From Tsuneonella amylolytica (GTDB lineage Bacteria; Pseudomonadota; Alphaproteobacteria; Sphingomonadales; Sphingomonadaceae), in the NCBI RefSeq assembly GCF_003626915.1, contig NZ_CP032570.1, forward strand, positions 806,001 through 870,000: a DNA stretch of 64,000 nucleotides, read 5' to 3'. The translations under genes were made by a program, and so were the position numbers. Positions within the stretch are counted from its first letter, which is position 1, and each line of letters opens with the position of its first letter. Shown piece after piece: positions 46,783 through 54,031 of the stretch. The notes under the pieces were generated by a model. That model did not search any database and was not told the origin of the DNA. It saw only the letters and a list, made by a program, of their open reading frames with translations.

Positions 46783-48060
46783 TTGTTCAAGTTCCTGCCC
46801 GCCATCGACCGCTACATCCTCCGCCTCGTGCTCGTGCCGATGTTCGGCGTCTTCGCGCTCGCCGCGTCGCTGCTGATCCTCGACAAGATGCTGCGCCTGC
46901 TCGATTTCGTGGCGGTGCAGGGCGGGCCGATCGGCGTCGTGTTCAAGATGCTGGCCACGATGATGCCCGAATACGCGTCGCTCGCGATCCCGCTGGGGCT
47001 GCTGCTGGGCGTGCTGTTCGCCTTCCGCAAGCTGGCGACCACGAGCGAGCTCGACGTGTTTCGGGCGGTCGGCCTCAGCTACAACCGGCTGCTGCGTGTG
47101 CCCTACGCAATCGCGCTGGTGCTGGTTGCAATCAACGTGGCGCTGGTGTTCTACATCCAGCCGATCAGCCGGTACTGGTACGAACGGCTCGATTACGAAC
47201 TGCGCTCGGGCGCTCTTGGCGCGTCGATCAAGGTGGGCGAGTTCACCACCCTGAAAGACCGCATGGCGCTGCGTATCGAGCGCAGCGAGGACGACGGGCG
47301 GCGGCTGGTCGGCATCTTCGCCCGCGTCGCCAACGAGAAGGGGCAGGTGCTCTCCATCTCCGCCAACGAGGGCGCGTTCCTCGCCACGCAGGACAGCCCC
47401 GACACGATCATCCTGTCCCTGACCGACGGCATCATCGTGCAGGACATGGGCGGCAACACCAGCCCCCGGGTGCTGAGCTTCACTCGCCACGACCTGCCCA
47501 TCGACCTGCCTGCTGTCGCCCAGTTCAGGTCCCGCGCCGGCGCCGACGACACGCGCGAGTTCATCCTGCCCGAGCTTTTGCGGATCGGTTGGGGCGACCG
47601 CACTGCGACCGACAGCGAGCAACGGGCGGGCAGCCAGGCGAGCTTCAACTTCCGTCTGGTGGAAGTGGTAATGATGTTCCTGATGCCCCTGCTGGCGGTG
47701 GCGCTGGCGATCCCGCCCAAGCGATCGACCAGCGCGCTGGGCGTCTTCGTTTCGATCGTGATGGTCGTCGCCTATCACAAGATCAACCAGTACGCGGAAG
47801 ACTACGCGGGCCTCGGCCGGGTCGATCCGACGCTGGCGCTGTGGATACCGTTCGTGCTGTTCGCCGCGCTGATCCTGTGGATGTACTGGCGGGTCGCTTA
47901 CGTGCCCGGCGGTCAGGCGATCGGCGCGCTTGAGACCGCCTTCTCCAAGTTCGGCAAGAAGGTGCGCGGCCTGTTCCGCCGCCGGCTGCCAGGCGCCCTG
48001 CCCGAGCCCGAGCCGGAGCCCGATCGCCCTGCCGCCCCGCAGCCCCTGCCCGCCGAGTAG
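46783..48060 (+). CDS. lptF: LPS export permease LptF
   Basis: A 425-residue inner-membrane subunit of the LptB2FG lipopolysaccharide extractor. Six hydrophobic helices enclose a periplasmic beta-jellyroll (about 130-270). IDRYILRLVLVPMFGVFALA at the start and LQAIPLGLLLG-like AIPLGLLLGVLFAFRKL are family marks. The TTG at 46783 begins MFKFLPAIDRY; no strong ribosome-binding site is seen. lptG starts 6 bp after its stop. The C-terminal 40 residues are a Pro/Glu-rich tail. Confidence 0.92.
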   Translation: MFKFLPAIDRYILRLVLVPMFGVFALAASLLILDKMLRLLDFVAVQGGPIGVVFKMLATMMPEYASLAIPLGLLLGVLFAFRKLATTSELDVFRAVGLSYNRLLRVPYAIALVLVAINVALVFYIQPISRYWYERLDYELRSGALGASIKVGEFTTLKDRMALRIERSEDDGRRLVGIFARVANEKGQVLSISANEGAFLATQDSPDTIILSLTDGIIVQDMGGNTSPRVLSFTRHDLPIDLPAVAQFRSRAGADDTREFILPELLRIGWGDRTATDSEQRAGSQASFNFRLVEVVMMFLMPLLAVALAIPPKRSTSALGVFVSIVMVVAYHKINQYAEDYAGLGRVDPTLALWIPFVLFAALILWMYWRVAYVPGGQAIGALETAFSKFGKKVRGLFRRRLPGALPEPEPEPDRPAAPQPLPAE

Positions 48061-48066
48061 CCTTCG

Positions 48067-49164
48067 ATGCAGTTGGACTTCTTCCCCTCGCGCGCGCTGA
48101 CGGTCTATCTCGCCAAGCTGTTCGTGGTCCGCATCCTCGCGGTCCTCGTCATGCTGGTGCTCGTGCTCCTCATGCTCGACCTGCTGACCACGACGGGCAA
48201 GATCCTGGCCGTTCCGGGCAACGGGCAGAGCGAGATCTGGACCTACGCCACCCTGCGCGCGCCGCAGCTTGTCGCGCGGTTCCTGCCCTATTCGGTGCTG
48301 CTCGCCACGATCATCACTCTGGTCACGCTCAACCAGAACAGCGAGGTGATCGCGATGAAGGCGGCCGGCCTCAGCGCGCACCAGGTGCTGGCCCCGCTGC
48401 TCCTGACCGCGCTCATCGTGGGGGTTGGCAGCTTCGCCTTCAACGAACGCGTGGTCACCCGGGCAACCGCCACGCTCAAGGCGTGGGACGCGAACGAGTT
48501 TCGCCAGGTTCCCGCCGATTCGGGCGTGCGATCGAACGTCTTCATCGCCGACGGGCCGGACATCCTCTCCGCCGCCAGCGTCAGCGGCCAGGGCGACGAT
48601 ACCGTTCTCACCGGTGTTTCGTGGTATCACCGCGCGCCCAGCGGCGCGCTGTCGGACCAGGTCCGCGGCGACCGCGCGACGTGGACCGGCGACGGCTGGC
48701 GAATCGAGAACCCGCGCCGGTTCGATGTCGCCACGGCCAAGAGCGATTCGCCCGAATCGCTGGTGATCGGCCGCGGCGTGACGCCCGAACAGATTCGGCT
48801 CGGGAGCATAGACCCCGACGCGCAATCGTTCTGGGAACTCTCGCGCTCGATCGACGACTACGAGGTGGCCGGACGGCGCACCGCCGAACTCAGGTCGAAA
48901 TGGTGGCACAAGCTGGCCGGACCGCTTTCTTCGGTGCTGATGCCGCTGCTCGGCGCGGTGGCCGCATTCGGTCTTGCACGGTCGGGCCAGCTGTTCGTTC
49001 GCGCGGTGATCGGCATGGCGCTGGGTTTCGCCTATTTCGTGGTCGATAACGCCGCGCTCGCGATGGGCAACTTCGGCGGCTACCCCCCGCTGCTGGCGGC
49101 CTGGGCCCCGTTCGTCCTGTTCGCGCTGATCGGCGAAACTGTTCTCATTCGCACAGAAGAATGA
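48067..49164 (+). CDS. lptG: LPS export permease LptG
   Basis: A 365-residue partner of LptF with the same architecture: helices at both ends and a periplasmic jellyroll in the middle. LTVYLAKLFVVRILAVLVML and LPYSVLLATIITLVTLNQNSEVIAMKAAG are characteristic (coupling-helix region EVIAMKAAGLS). It is immediately downstream of lptF. An EcfG-type promoter begins 9 bp after its stop and serves the next gene. Confidence 0.93.
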   Translation: MQLDFFPSRALTVYLAKLFVVRILAVLVMLVLVLLMLDLLTTTGKILAVPGNGQSEIWTYATLRAPQLVARFLPYSVLLATIITLVTLNQNSEVIAMKAAGLSAHQVLAPLLLTALIVGVGSFAFNERVVTRATATLKAWDANEFRQVPADSGVRSNVFIADGPDILSAASVSGQGDDTVLTGVSWYHRAPSGALSDQVRGDRATWTGDGWRIENPRRFDVATAKSDSPESLVIGRGVTPEQIRLGSIDPDAQSFWELSRSIDDYEVAGRRTAELRSKWWHKLAGPLSSVLMPLLGAVAAFGLARSGQLFVRAVIGMALGFAYFVVDNAALAMGNFGGYPPLLAAWAPFVLFALIGETVLIRTEE

Positions 49165-49172
49165 ATTGCGGC

Positions 49173-49197
49173 GGAACAATGGCGGCTGTAAGGGGTT
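49173..49197 (+). promoter_or_regulatory. EcfG-type promoter of small lipoprotein gene
   Basis: GGAAC at 49173-49177, 16 bases, GGTT at 49194-49197. This matches the alphaproteobacterial general-stress sigma factor consensus (GGAAC, 16-17, C/GGTT). The predicted start near 49204 leaves a 33-base leader to the ATG at 49237. Confidence 0.8.
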
Positions 49198-49236
49198 GAG
49201 GCCGGGTTACCCAATTCCCGGATGGAGATACCTATC

Positions 49237-49503
49237 ATGATCAAGTTCATCGTTCCCGCTCTCGCCGCTCTGACGCTCGCCGCCTGCGCCGACAGCACCC
49301 CCGAAGACACCATGGCGACCGACACCGCCACCGACACCACGATGACCGAGCCGATGGCGACGGACACCGCGATGGCTGCCGATCCGATGGCGACCGACAC
49401 CACCATGGCGACCGATCCGATGGCGACCGGCACGGCGACCGACGGCGCGATGGCGACCGACGGCGCGATGGCCACCCCGACCGCCACGTCGACCCCGATG
49501 TGA
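49237..49503 (+). CDS. Small Met-Ala-Thr-Asp-rich lipoprotein, stress-regulated
   Basis: An 88-residue protein. The signal peptide MIKFIVPALAALTLAAC ends in a lipobox (Cys17), so it is a lipoprotein. The mature part is almost all Met, Ala, Thr, Asp and Pro in degenerate repeats around MATDTxMA and MATDP. It has no fold that I recognise, is acidic, and is unusually Met-rich. The ATG at 49237 has GGAG 9 bases upstream; an ATG 15 bp earlier is in frame but would contain that site. An EcfG promoter precedes it, so it is probably induced by general stress. A UUCG-loop terminator follows. Confidence 0.8.
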   Translation: MIKFIVPALAALTLAACADSTPEDTMATDTATDTTMTEPMATDTAMAADPMATDTTMATDPMATGTATDGAMATDGAMATPTATSTPM

Positions 49504-49574
49504 TCGTCACGCTGCAGCGGTTCGCCGCTGTTAGCGTAAGGGGACCGTAGGCTTCGCCCACGGAAACCGAGATG

Positions 49575-49605
49575 GGGGCCGCCTCTTCGGAGGCGGCCCC
49601 TTTTT
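49575..49605 (+). terminator. Intrinsic terminator with UUCG loop
   Basis: GGGGCCGCCTC at 49575-49585, loop TTCG, GAGGCGGCCCC at 49590-49600, then TTTTT. Perfect 11-bp stem closed by a stable tetraloop; ends the small lipoprotein transcript. The convergent desaturase ends 53 bp further. Confidence 0.95.
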
Positions 49606-49657
49606 CGTGCGTGCGAGGATCCGAGGGCGGCCCGAAAAATCGCGGCCCGTTCGCCTC

Positions 49658-50785
49658 CTAGGCCGCGGTTTCTTCCGGCATGGGCGCGCGCACTGCGTCC
49701 CCGCCCGCGCCCACCCGGCGGCGCATCGTGCTGCCGCCGATCTTGCCGAGCAGCGGCATCATGCCGCGATAATGCGCCCGCCCGTATGTCTCGCGCGCAT
49801 GCTCGTGCGCGGCGAGCCTCCGGTGCGCTTCCCCCAAGGCATGATAGGGCAGCGAGGGCAGGAGGTGGTGCAGCGCGTGGTAGCGCAGGCCAACAGGCGC
49901 CCACAGCGCCGCGAGCGGGCCGGGCGGCGGCACGTTGACGGTGTCGAGATACTGGGCGGTCACGCTCATCGGCTCGCCCTCGTTCTCCCACAGGTGCGCG
50001 ACGAGTGTGCGAAGCTGGTTGAGCACGCCGACCGCGCTGAACACCGCCAGCGCCACGGCGAGGGGCCGCCAGCCGATCCAGAACACGCTCGCGATCACGA
50101 TCACGCCCCAGATCGCCGCACCCGTTTCCAGCAGGACGAAGCGGCGCTTGTCCGCAGGCGCCGGCGGACGGCGGCGGAAGTCGGGGTTGATCGCCAGCGT
50201 GCTGAACCGCTCCCAGTTCATTCGCCGCAGCGGCGGGATGAGCAGGCCGAGCGGCGCGAGAACGCCGTAGCGGATGACGAGACCGATCGGCGCCAGCAGC
50301 GCGATCAGCACGAATGCCGGCAGGCTCCACGGCTTCATCAGTGCCAGCGGGAGGTATTCCGGATCCTCGGGCGTGCCGTACCGCTTGCGCGAATGGTGGA
50401 TGGTGTGGCCGTCCTCGTACATGAAGCTCGGCGTCAGCATCGGGATGCCGACGAGGAGGTTCCAGGCAGTCCGGAACCCCGGCAGCGCATCGCGGTGCAG
50501 GTGCGTGAGTTCGTGGATGAACAGCAGCGCGCGGTAGAGCGCCAGCGTCGAGACCAGGCCCAGCGCGACGGTGAGCCAACCGAACGGCACGAGGATCGCC
50601 CCCGCCAAGGCCGCGTATCCCACCAGCGCGGACCCCAGCATGTCAAGCCAGTAGATGTGCGCCTTCGCCTCGCCCAGTTCGCGCATGATCGCGGCCGCCG
50701 CCTTCAGCAGGGCCTTGTCGTCCTGGTCGCGGGCGCCGGTATAGGCGGCGACGGTGTCTTGGCGGCGGTGGGCGGTGTCGGTCAC
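49658..50785 (-). CDS. Membrane fatty-acid desaturase family protein
   Basis: A 375-residue di-iron membrane enzyme. The three His boxes are HELTH at 91-95, GHTIHH at 126-131 and RYHALHH near 315, with hydrophobic helices between them. It inserts a double bond into a lipid chain or hydroxylates a carotenoid or similar lipid; the substrate class cannot be fixed. Divergent from the GNAT-like gene. No electron-donor gene is adjacent. Confidence 0.87.
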   Translation of the reverse strand: MTDTAHRRQDTVAAYTGARDQDDKALLKAAAAIMRELGEAKAHIYWLDMLGSALVGYAALAGAILVPFGWLTVALGLVSTLALYRALLFIHELTHLHRDALPGFRTAWNLLVGIPMLTPSFMYEDGHTIHHSRKRYGTPEDPEYLPLALMKPWSLPAFVLIALLAPIGLVIRYGVLAPLGLLIPPLRRMNWERFSTLAINPDFRRRPPAPADKRRFVLLETGAAIWGVIVIASVFWIGWRPLAVALAVFSAVGVLNQLRTLVAHLWENEGEPMSVTAQYLDTVNVPPPGPLAALWAPVGLRYHALHHLLPSLPYHALGEAHRRLAAHEHARETYGRAHYRGMMPLLGKIGGSTMRRRVGAGGDAVRAPMPEETAA

Positions 50786-50874
50786 AATATGCTTTTCCGT
50801 GGACGGCGGCGGGCCTATCCGCCCGGTGCCGCTATCCCATAGGGCGGCGGGATGAACGAGGTCGGAAGCGGCGC

Positions 50875-52029
50875 ATGCGCAAGATAGAGATCACCCCCGT
50901 CGCCAGCAAGCGCGACCGGCGCGAATTCGTCGATCTCGCTTATCGCCTGAATGGATCGGACCCGAACTGGGTCGCCCCTTTGCGGTCCGAGGCGATGGAG
51001 CTGGTGACGCCGGGCAAGAACCCGTTCTTCGAGCATGCCGATGTCGAGCTCATGCTCGCCCGCGCCAAAGGGCGCGTTGTCGGTCGCATCTCGGCGCACA
51101 TCGACCGGCTCGCCCTCGCCCAGCCGCCTGAGCAGGGCATGGGGCCCGGCACCGGCAACTGGGGCCTGCTCGAGGCGGAGGACGAGGACATCGCCCATGC
51201 GCTGATCGCACGCGCCGAAGGCTGGATGCGGATGAAAGGCATGGACCGCGTCCTCGCGCCGCTCAGCATGTCGGTGTGGGAAGAACCGGGCCAGCTCGTG
51301 CGCGGGCACGATCATCCGCCCACGGTGATGATGGGCCACCAGCCCGAACGCTACGCCCGCTGGATCGAAAGCGCGGGCGGATATGCACCGGCCAAGTCGT
51401 TGCTGACTTACGAGCTCGACATCCGAAAGGACTTCCCGCCCCTCATCCAGCGGATCGTCGCTGCCGGCGAGAAGAACGAGCGAATCCGCATCCGCAAGGT
51501 CGACAAGTCGCGCTTCGACGAGGAAGCGCGGCTGATCCTCGAGATACTCAACGACGCGTGGTCGGACAACTGGGGCTTCGTCCCCTTCACCGAGGCCGAG
51601 ATCGCCTATGCCGGCAAGAAATTCCGGCCGATCGTGTTCGAGGACCTGATCATGGTCGCCGAGTACGACGGCGAACCCGTGGCGTTCATGATGACCCTGC
51701 CCGACCTCAACGAGGTGCTGGCACCGCTCAAGGGCAGGCTGTTGCCGTTCGGTTGGGCCAAGTTGCTGCTCTGGCTCCGCAAGCCGAAGGTCCGCACCAT
51801 GCGCGTACCCCTGATGGGTGTGCGCAAGCGCCTGCAGTCGAGCCGGATGGCCAGCCAGCTGGCCTTCATGCTGATCGAGACCATCCGGCAGAATGCGGTG
51901 GCCAACTACGGTGCGTCGCGCGGCGAGATCGGCTGGATCCTCGACGACAACCAGGGAATGGTCGCGATCGCCGACGCGCTGGAGACGACGATCAACCGCG
52001 AGTACGTGATCTACGAAAAGGTGCTCTGA
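50875..52029 (+). CDS. GNAT-like N-acetyltransferase family protein
   Basis: A 384-residue protein of a conserved family sometimes named dATP pyrophosphohydrolase or N-acetyltransferase. RREFVDLAYRLNGSDPNWVAPLR at the start and GRVVGRISAHID with a later DLIMVAEYDGEPVAFMMTLPDL suggest two GNAT-like halves. No catalytic assignment is possible. The stop is followed by a GC hairpin (CCGTGGC/GCCACGG at 52038-52057) lacking a T-run. Confidence 0.7.
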   Translation: MRKIEITPVASKRDRREFVDLAYRLNGSDPNWVAPLRSEAMELVTPGKNPFFEHADVELMLARAKGRVVGRISAHIDRLALAQPPEQGMGPGTGNWGLLEAEDEDIAHALIARAEGWMRMKGMDRVLAPLSMSVWEEPGQLVRGHDHPPTVMMGHQPERYARWIESAGGYAPAKSLLTYELDIRKDFPPLIQRIVAAGEKNERIRIRKVDKSRFDEEARLILEILNDAWSDNWGFVPFTEAEIAYAGKKFRPIVFEDLIMVAEYDGEPVAFMMTLPDLNEVLAPLKGRLLPFGWAKLLLWLRKPKVRTMRVPLMGVRKRLQSSRMASQLAFMLIETIRQNAVANYGASRGEIGWILDDNQGMVAIADALETTINREYVIYEKVL

Positions 52030-52081
52030 TCCGACTTCCGTGGCGGCTTTGCCACGGCGTGGCGCAATTGCCGCACGCATG

Positions 52082-52107
52082 GGAACCGCTCTTGCGCATG
52101 CGCCGTT
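52082..52107 (+). promoter_or_regulatory. EcfG-type promoter of response-regulator gene
   Basis: GGAAC at 52082-52086, 17 bases, CGTT at 52104-52107. Predicted transcription starts near 52115, giving a leader of about 44 bases to the GTG at 52159. It places the regulator in the GSR regulon. Confidence 0.8.
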
Positions 52108-52158
52108 CGCCTATTCGCAGACCGCCGGCAATCCGCCGCGCGGGGGGAGACAGCGCAC

Positions 52159-52608
52159 GTGGCCAGGAAAGCCGATTCGAAAGACGCGAAAGCGACGCTC
52201 GGCAACGTGCTGCTGGTGGAGGACGATGCGCTGATCGCTGTCGCGCTCGAAGGGTCGCTGCTCGAAGCCGGGGCCACATCGGTCCGCATCTGCTCCACCA
52301 GCGCCGAAGCGCTTGCCGCGCTGCGCGACGAGAAACCCGATTGCTTGGTTCTCGACGTTCACCTCGCCGATCGCGACGACGGTTGGGCGTTGGCGGAACT
52401 GGTCAATTCGGTCGGGCCGAAGCCGCCGCGCATCGTGTTCTCGACCGGCGCCCCGCAAGACATTCCTGAAGAGATCGCCGAACTCGGCCCGGTGCTCGCC
52501 AAGCCCTACGATCATGCCGAACTGATCGCCGCACTCGGGCGGCCAGCCCCGACCGGCCTGTTCGCGCGCCTGCGCGATGCCTTCGGCGCTCGGCCCGAGA
52601 GGGCCTGA
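52159..52608 (+). CDS. Single-domain response regulator of the general stress locus (SdrG-like)
   Basis: A 149-residue receiver. Asp22-Asp23 form the acidic pocket, Asp66 in LVLDVHLADRDDG accepts phosphate, Thr96 and Lys115 complete the set. IVFSTGAPQDIP at 92-103 resembles the FAT GUY-type motif of the receivers that feed PhyR in sphingomonads (for example SdrG). The C-terminal 20 residues are basic. GTG at 52159 has GGGGGGAG upstream. Its EcfG promoter and the closeness of phyR support a role in GSR phosphorelay. Which kinase it partners is unknown. Confidence 0.85.
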   Translation: MARKADSKDAKATLGNVLLVEDDALIAVALEGSLLEAGATSVRICSTSAEALAALRDEKPDCLVLDVHLADRDDGWALAELVNSVGPKPPRIVFSTGAPQDIPEEIAELGPVLAKPYDHAELIAALGRPAPTGLFARLRDAFGARPERA

Positions 52609-52706
52609 CCCTTACCACATTCGTTGTTTTGATCTGGCGCCGCCCCGCTGCCGGGCCCGTATCTGCGTTTACCCGCGCTAGCGTTGCGCAATTCGCGCCT
52701 GGTAAG

Positions 52707-52799
52707 AAAAAAGGCCTCCGCTCTGATTAACAGAGCGGAGGCCCTTCGGGATCGTATCACCAGCCGCTTGGACGGGAGGGGGGGTCTCGGCGGTGACAA
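52707..52799 (-). ncRNA. Candidate GsrN-like small RNA of the general stress locus
   Basis: The 480-bp gap between the response regulator and phyR holds no credible gene but a structured RNA on the minus strand. A 5' hairpin (TCACCGCCG at 52796-52788, CGGC-T-GGTGA at 52766-52757) shows a 21-base loop rich in C (ACCCCCCCTCCCG). A mini hairpin CCCGAAGGG follows, then an intrinsic terminator with six T. An EcfG-like promoter sits just upstream (GGAAC, 16 bases, CATT). GsrN of Caulobacter has this layout and lies near the nepR-ecfG region. The name GsrN-like is inference from architecture and position, not homology. Confidence 0.55.
52713..52743 (-). terminator. Intrinsic terminator on minus strand
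   Basis: On the minus strand GGCCTCCGCTCTG, loop TTAAT, CAGAGCGGAGGCC, then TTTTTT (bases 52712-52707). Perfect 13-bp stem. No minus-strand coding gene ends here: the nearest upstream one, the HWE kinase, stops 1.3 kb away beyond phyR. It therefore points to a short untranslated transcript. Confidence 0.92.
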
Positions 52800-52805
52800 A
52801 GGTAG

Positions 52806-52830
52806 AATGCTCGTCCCGAAATCGCGTTCC
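52806..52830 (-). promoter_or_regulatory. EcfG-like promoter of the candidate small RNA
   Basis: On the minus strand GGAAC (52830-52826), 16 bases, CATT (52809-52806), one base off the CGTT consensus. Start expected near 52799. Just upstream (52847-52857) lies TTTGCACTGCA, the GTGCAGTGC-type element read in reverse. Confidence 0.5.
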
Positions 52831-52847
52831 CGCCCCCGGACGATTTT

Positions 52848-52924
52848 TTGCACTGCACCGTCCTTTTTTGCAATTCGCGTTGTAAACCCACGATAATTTG
52901 TTCTCTACCGCGTCGTGCAGTGCG
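52848..52924. promoter_or_regulatory. Two GTGCAGTGC-type elements before phyR / small RNA
   Basis: TTGCACTGCAC at 52848-52858 and CGTGCAGTGCGG near 52914-52924 match the core seen at the phasin promoter. They flank an AT-rich stretch with TGCAATTCGCG. They could be a PhaR-like or unknown regulator's sites; no coding gene lies here. Confidence 0.35.
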
Positions 52925-53008
52925 GACGACACAACGGAGGGGGCGATAGCGCCGAGCATCGGCGTCCCTTGCTCCACGCTGCGGTTCCCTCCTTGTCAAA
53001 GTGGTGGC

Positions 53009-53033
53009 GGAACAATACCTGACGGCCTTCGTT
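53009..53033 (+). promoter_or_regulatory. EcfG-type promoter of phyR
   Basis: GGAAC at 53009-53013, 16 bases, CGTT at 53030-53033. Start expected near 53040, 50 bases before the phyR ATG. Positive feedback on phyR by EcfG is known in the GSR. Confidence 0.85.
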
Positions 53034-53089
53034 TTGCCCCCGATATCCCGACGGGATATGTCACGGGAATTCAGACGGGAAGGGAATGC

Positions 53090-53884
53090 ATGTCGCTCGG
53101 GGATCAGGTCGCCGCGAATCTGCCTTACTTGCGCCGCTACGCGCGCGCGCTCACTGGGTCGCAAAATACGGGTGACGCCTTCGTGCGCGCCACTCTCGAA
53201 GCTGCTCTGTCGGACGACGATCTCAAGCAGTCGCTCGAAGGCGGACGCGTGCCTTTGTACCGCGCGTTCAACAAGGTCTGGTCGAGCGCCTACATGGAAG
53301 TCGAGGACGAACGGTCCGGCGACGTGGGACACGAAGGCGCCGCTCAGGATCGCCTGAAGGCGATCACGCCGCTTAACCGGCAGGCCCTCCTCCTCACCAC
53401 GCTCGAGGATTTCTCGATTCCCGACGCGGCCGAGGTCATGGACATGGACCCCGCCGACGTCGAATCGATGGTGCAGGAAGCGGTCGAGGAGATCGACCGC
53501 GAATCCGCCACCAGCGTCCTCATCATCGAGGACGAGCCGCTGATCTCGATGCAGCTCGAGGACCTCGTCCGGTCGCTGGGTCACGACATTTGCGGCACCG
53601 CCGCCACGCGCACTCAGGCGCAGGAAGTCGTGGCCGAGCAGACGCCGGGCCTCGTTCTCGCCGATATCCAGCTTGCCGACGGGTCGTCGGGCCTTGACGC
53701 CGTGGACGACATCCTCGCGATCGGCAGCGTGCCGGTGATCTTCATCACGGCCTATCCCGAGCGTCTTCTCACGGGTGACCGGCCGGAGCCGACGTACCTC
53801 GTCACCAAGCCGTTCCAGGAATCGACCGTTCGCGCGGCGATCAGCCAGGCGCTGTTCTTCGGATCGAGCCGCCCGCTTTCCTGA
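53090..53884 (+). CDS. phyR: Response regulator PhyR (anti-anti-sigma factor)
   Basis: A 264-residue central switch of the general stress response. The N-terminal half (about 1-135) mimics an ECF sigma factor (AANLPYLRRYARALTGS, LTTLEDFSIPDAAEVMDMD); the C-terminal receiver has Glu147-Asp148, phospho-Asp192 in LADIQLADGSSG, Thr220 and Lys240. When phosphorylated it binds NepR and frees EcfG. ATG at 53090 follows AAGGGA. An EcfG promoter precedes it and a GC terminator follows (53922). Confidence 0.95.
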   Translation: MSLGDQVAANLPYLRRYARALTGSQNTGDAFVRATLEAALSDDDLKQSLEGGRVPLYRAFNKVWSSAYMEVEDERSGDVGHEGAAQDRLKAITPLNRQALLLTTLEDFSIPDAAEVMDMDPADVESMVQEAVEEIDRESATSVLIIEDEPLISMQLEDLVRSLGHDICGTAATRTQAQEVVAEQTPGLVLADIQLADGSSGLDAVDDILAIGSVPVIFITAYPERLLTGDRPEPTYLVTKPFQESTVRAAISQALFFGSSRPLS

Positions 53885-53921
53885 GGCGGCCGCCCGACCC
53901 CACAATCAAGGTACCGATCGA

Positions 53922-53957
53922 GACCGCCGCCCGCTCAACGCGTGGCGGCGGTCCTTT
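53922..53957 (+). terminator. Terminator hairpin after phyR
   Basis: GACCGCCGCC at 53922-53931, 12-base loop, GGCGGCGGTC at 53944-53953, then CTTTC. A 10-bp stem with a weak T-run between phyR and the convergent HWE kinase gene. Confidence 0.75.
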
Positions 53958-54031
53958 CGTATGCGGTTCGATAAGGGGTCGGCTTCTCCGATGGAACGGG
54001 AGCAACCTCTGCGGCAACGGTCGCTGTAGTA

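Noticed and set aside
52678-52977. 99-codon minus-strand frame in the gap before phyR
   Set aside because: It runs through the terminator hairpin and C-rich stem-loop, has no homologous domain, and is better explained by a small RNA.
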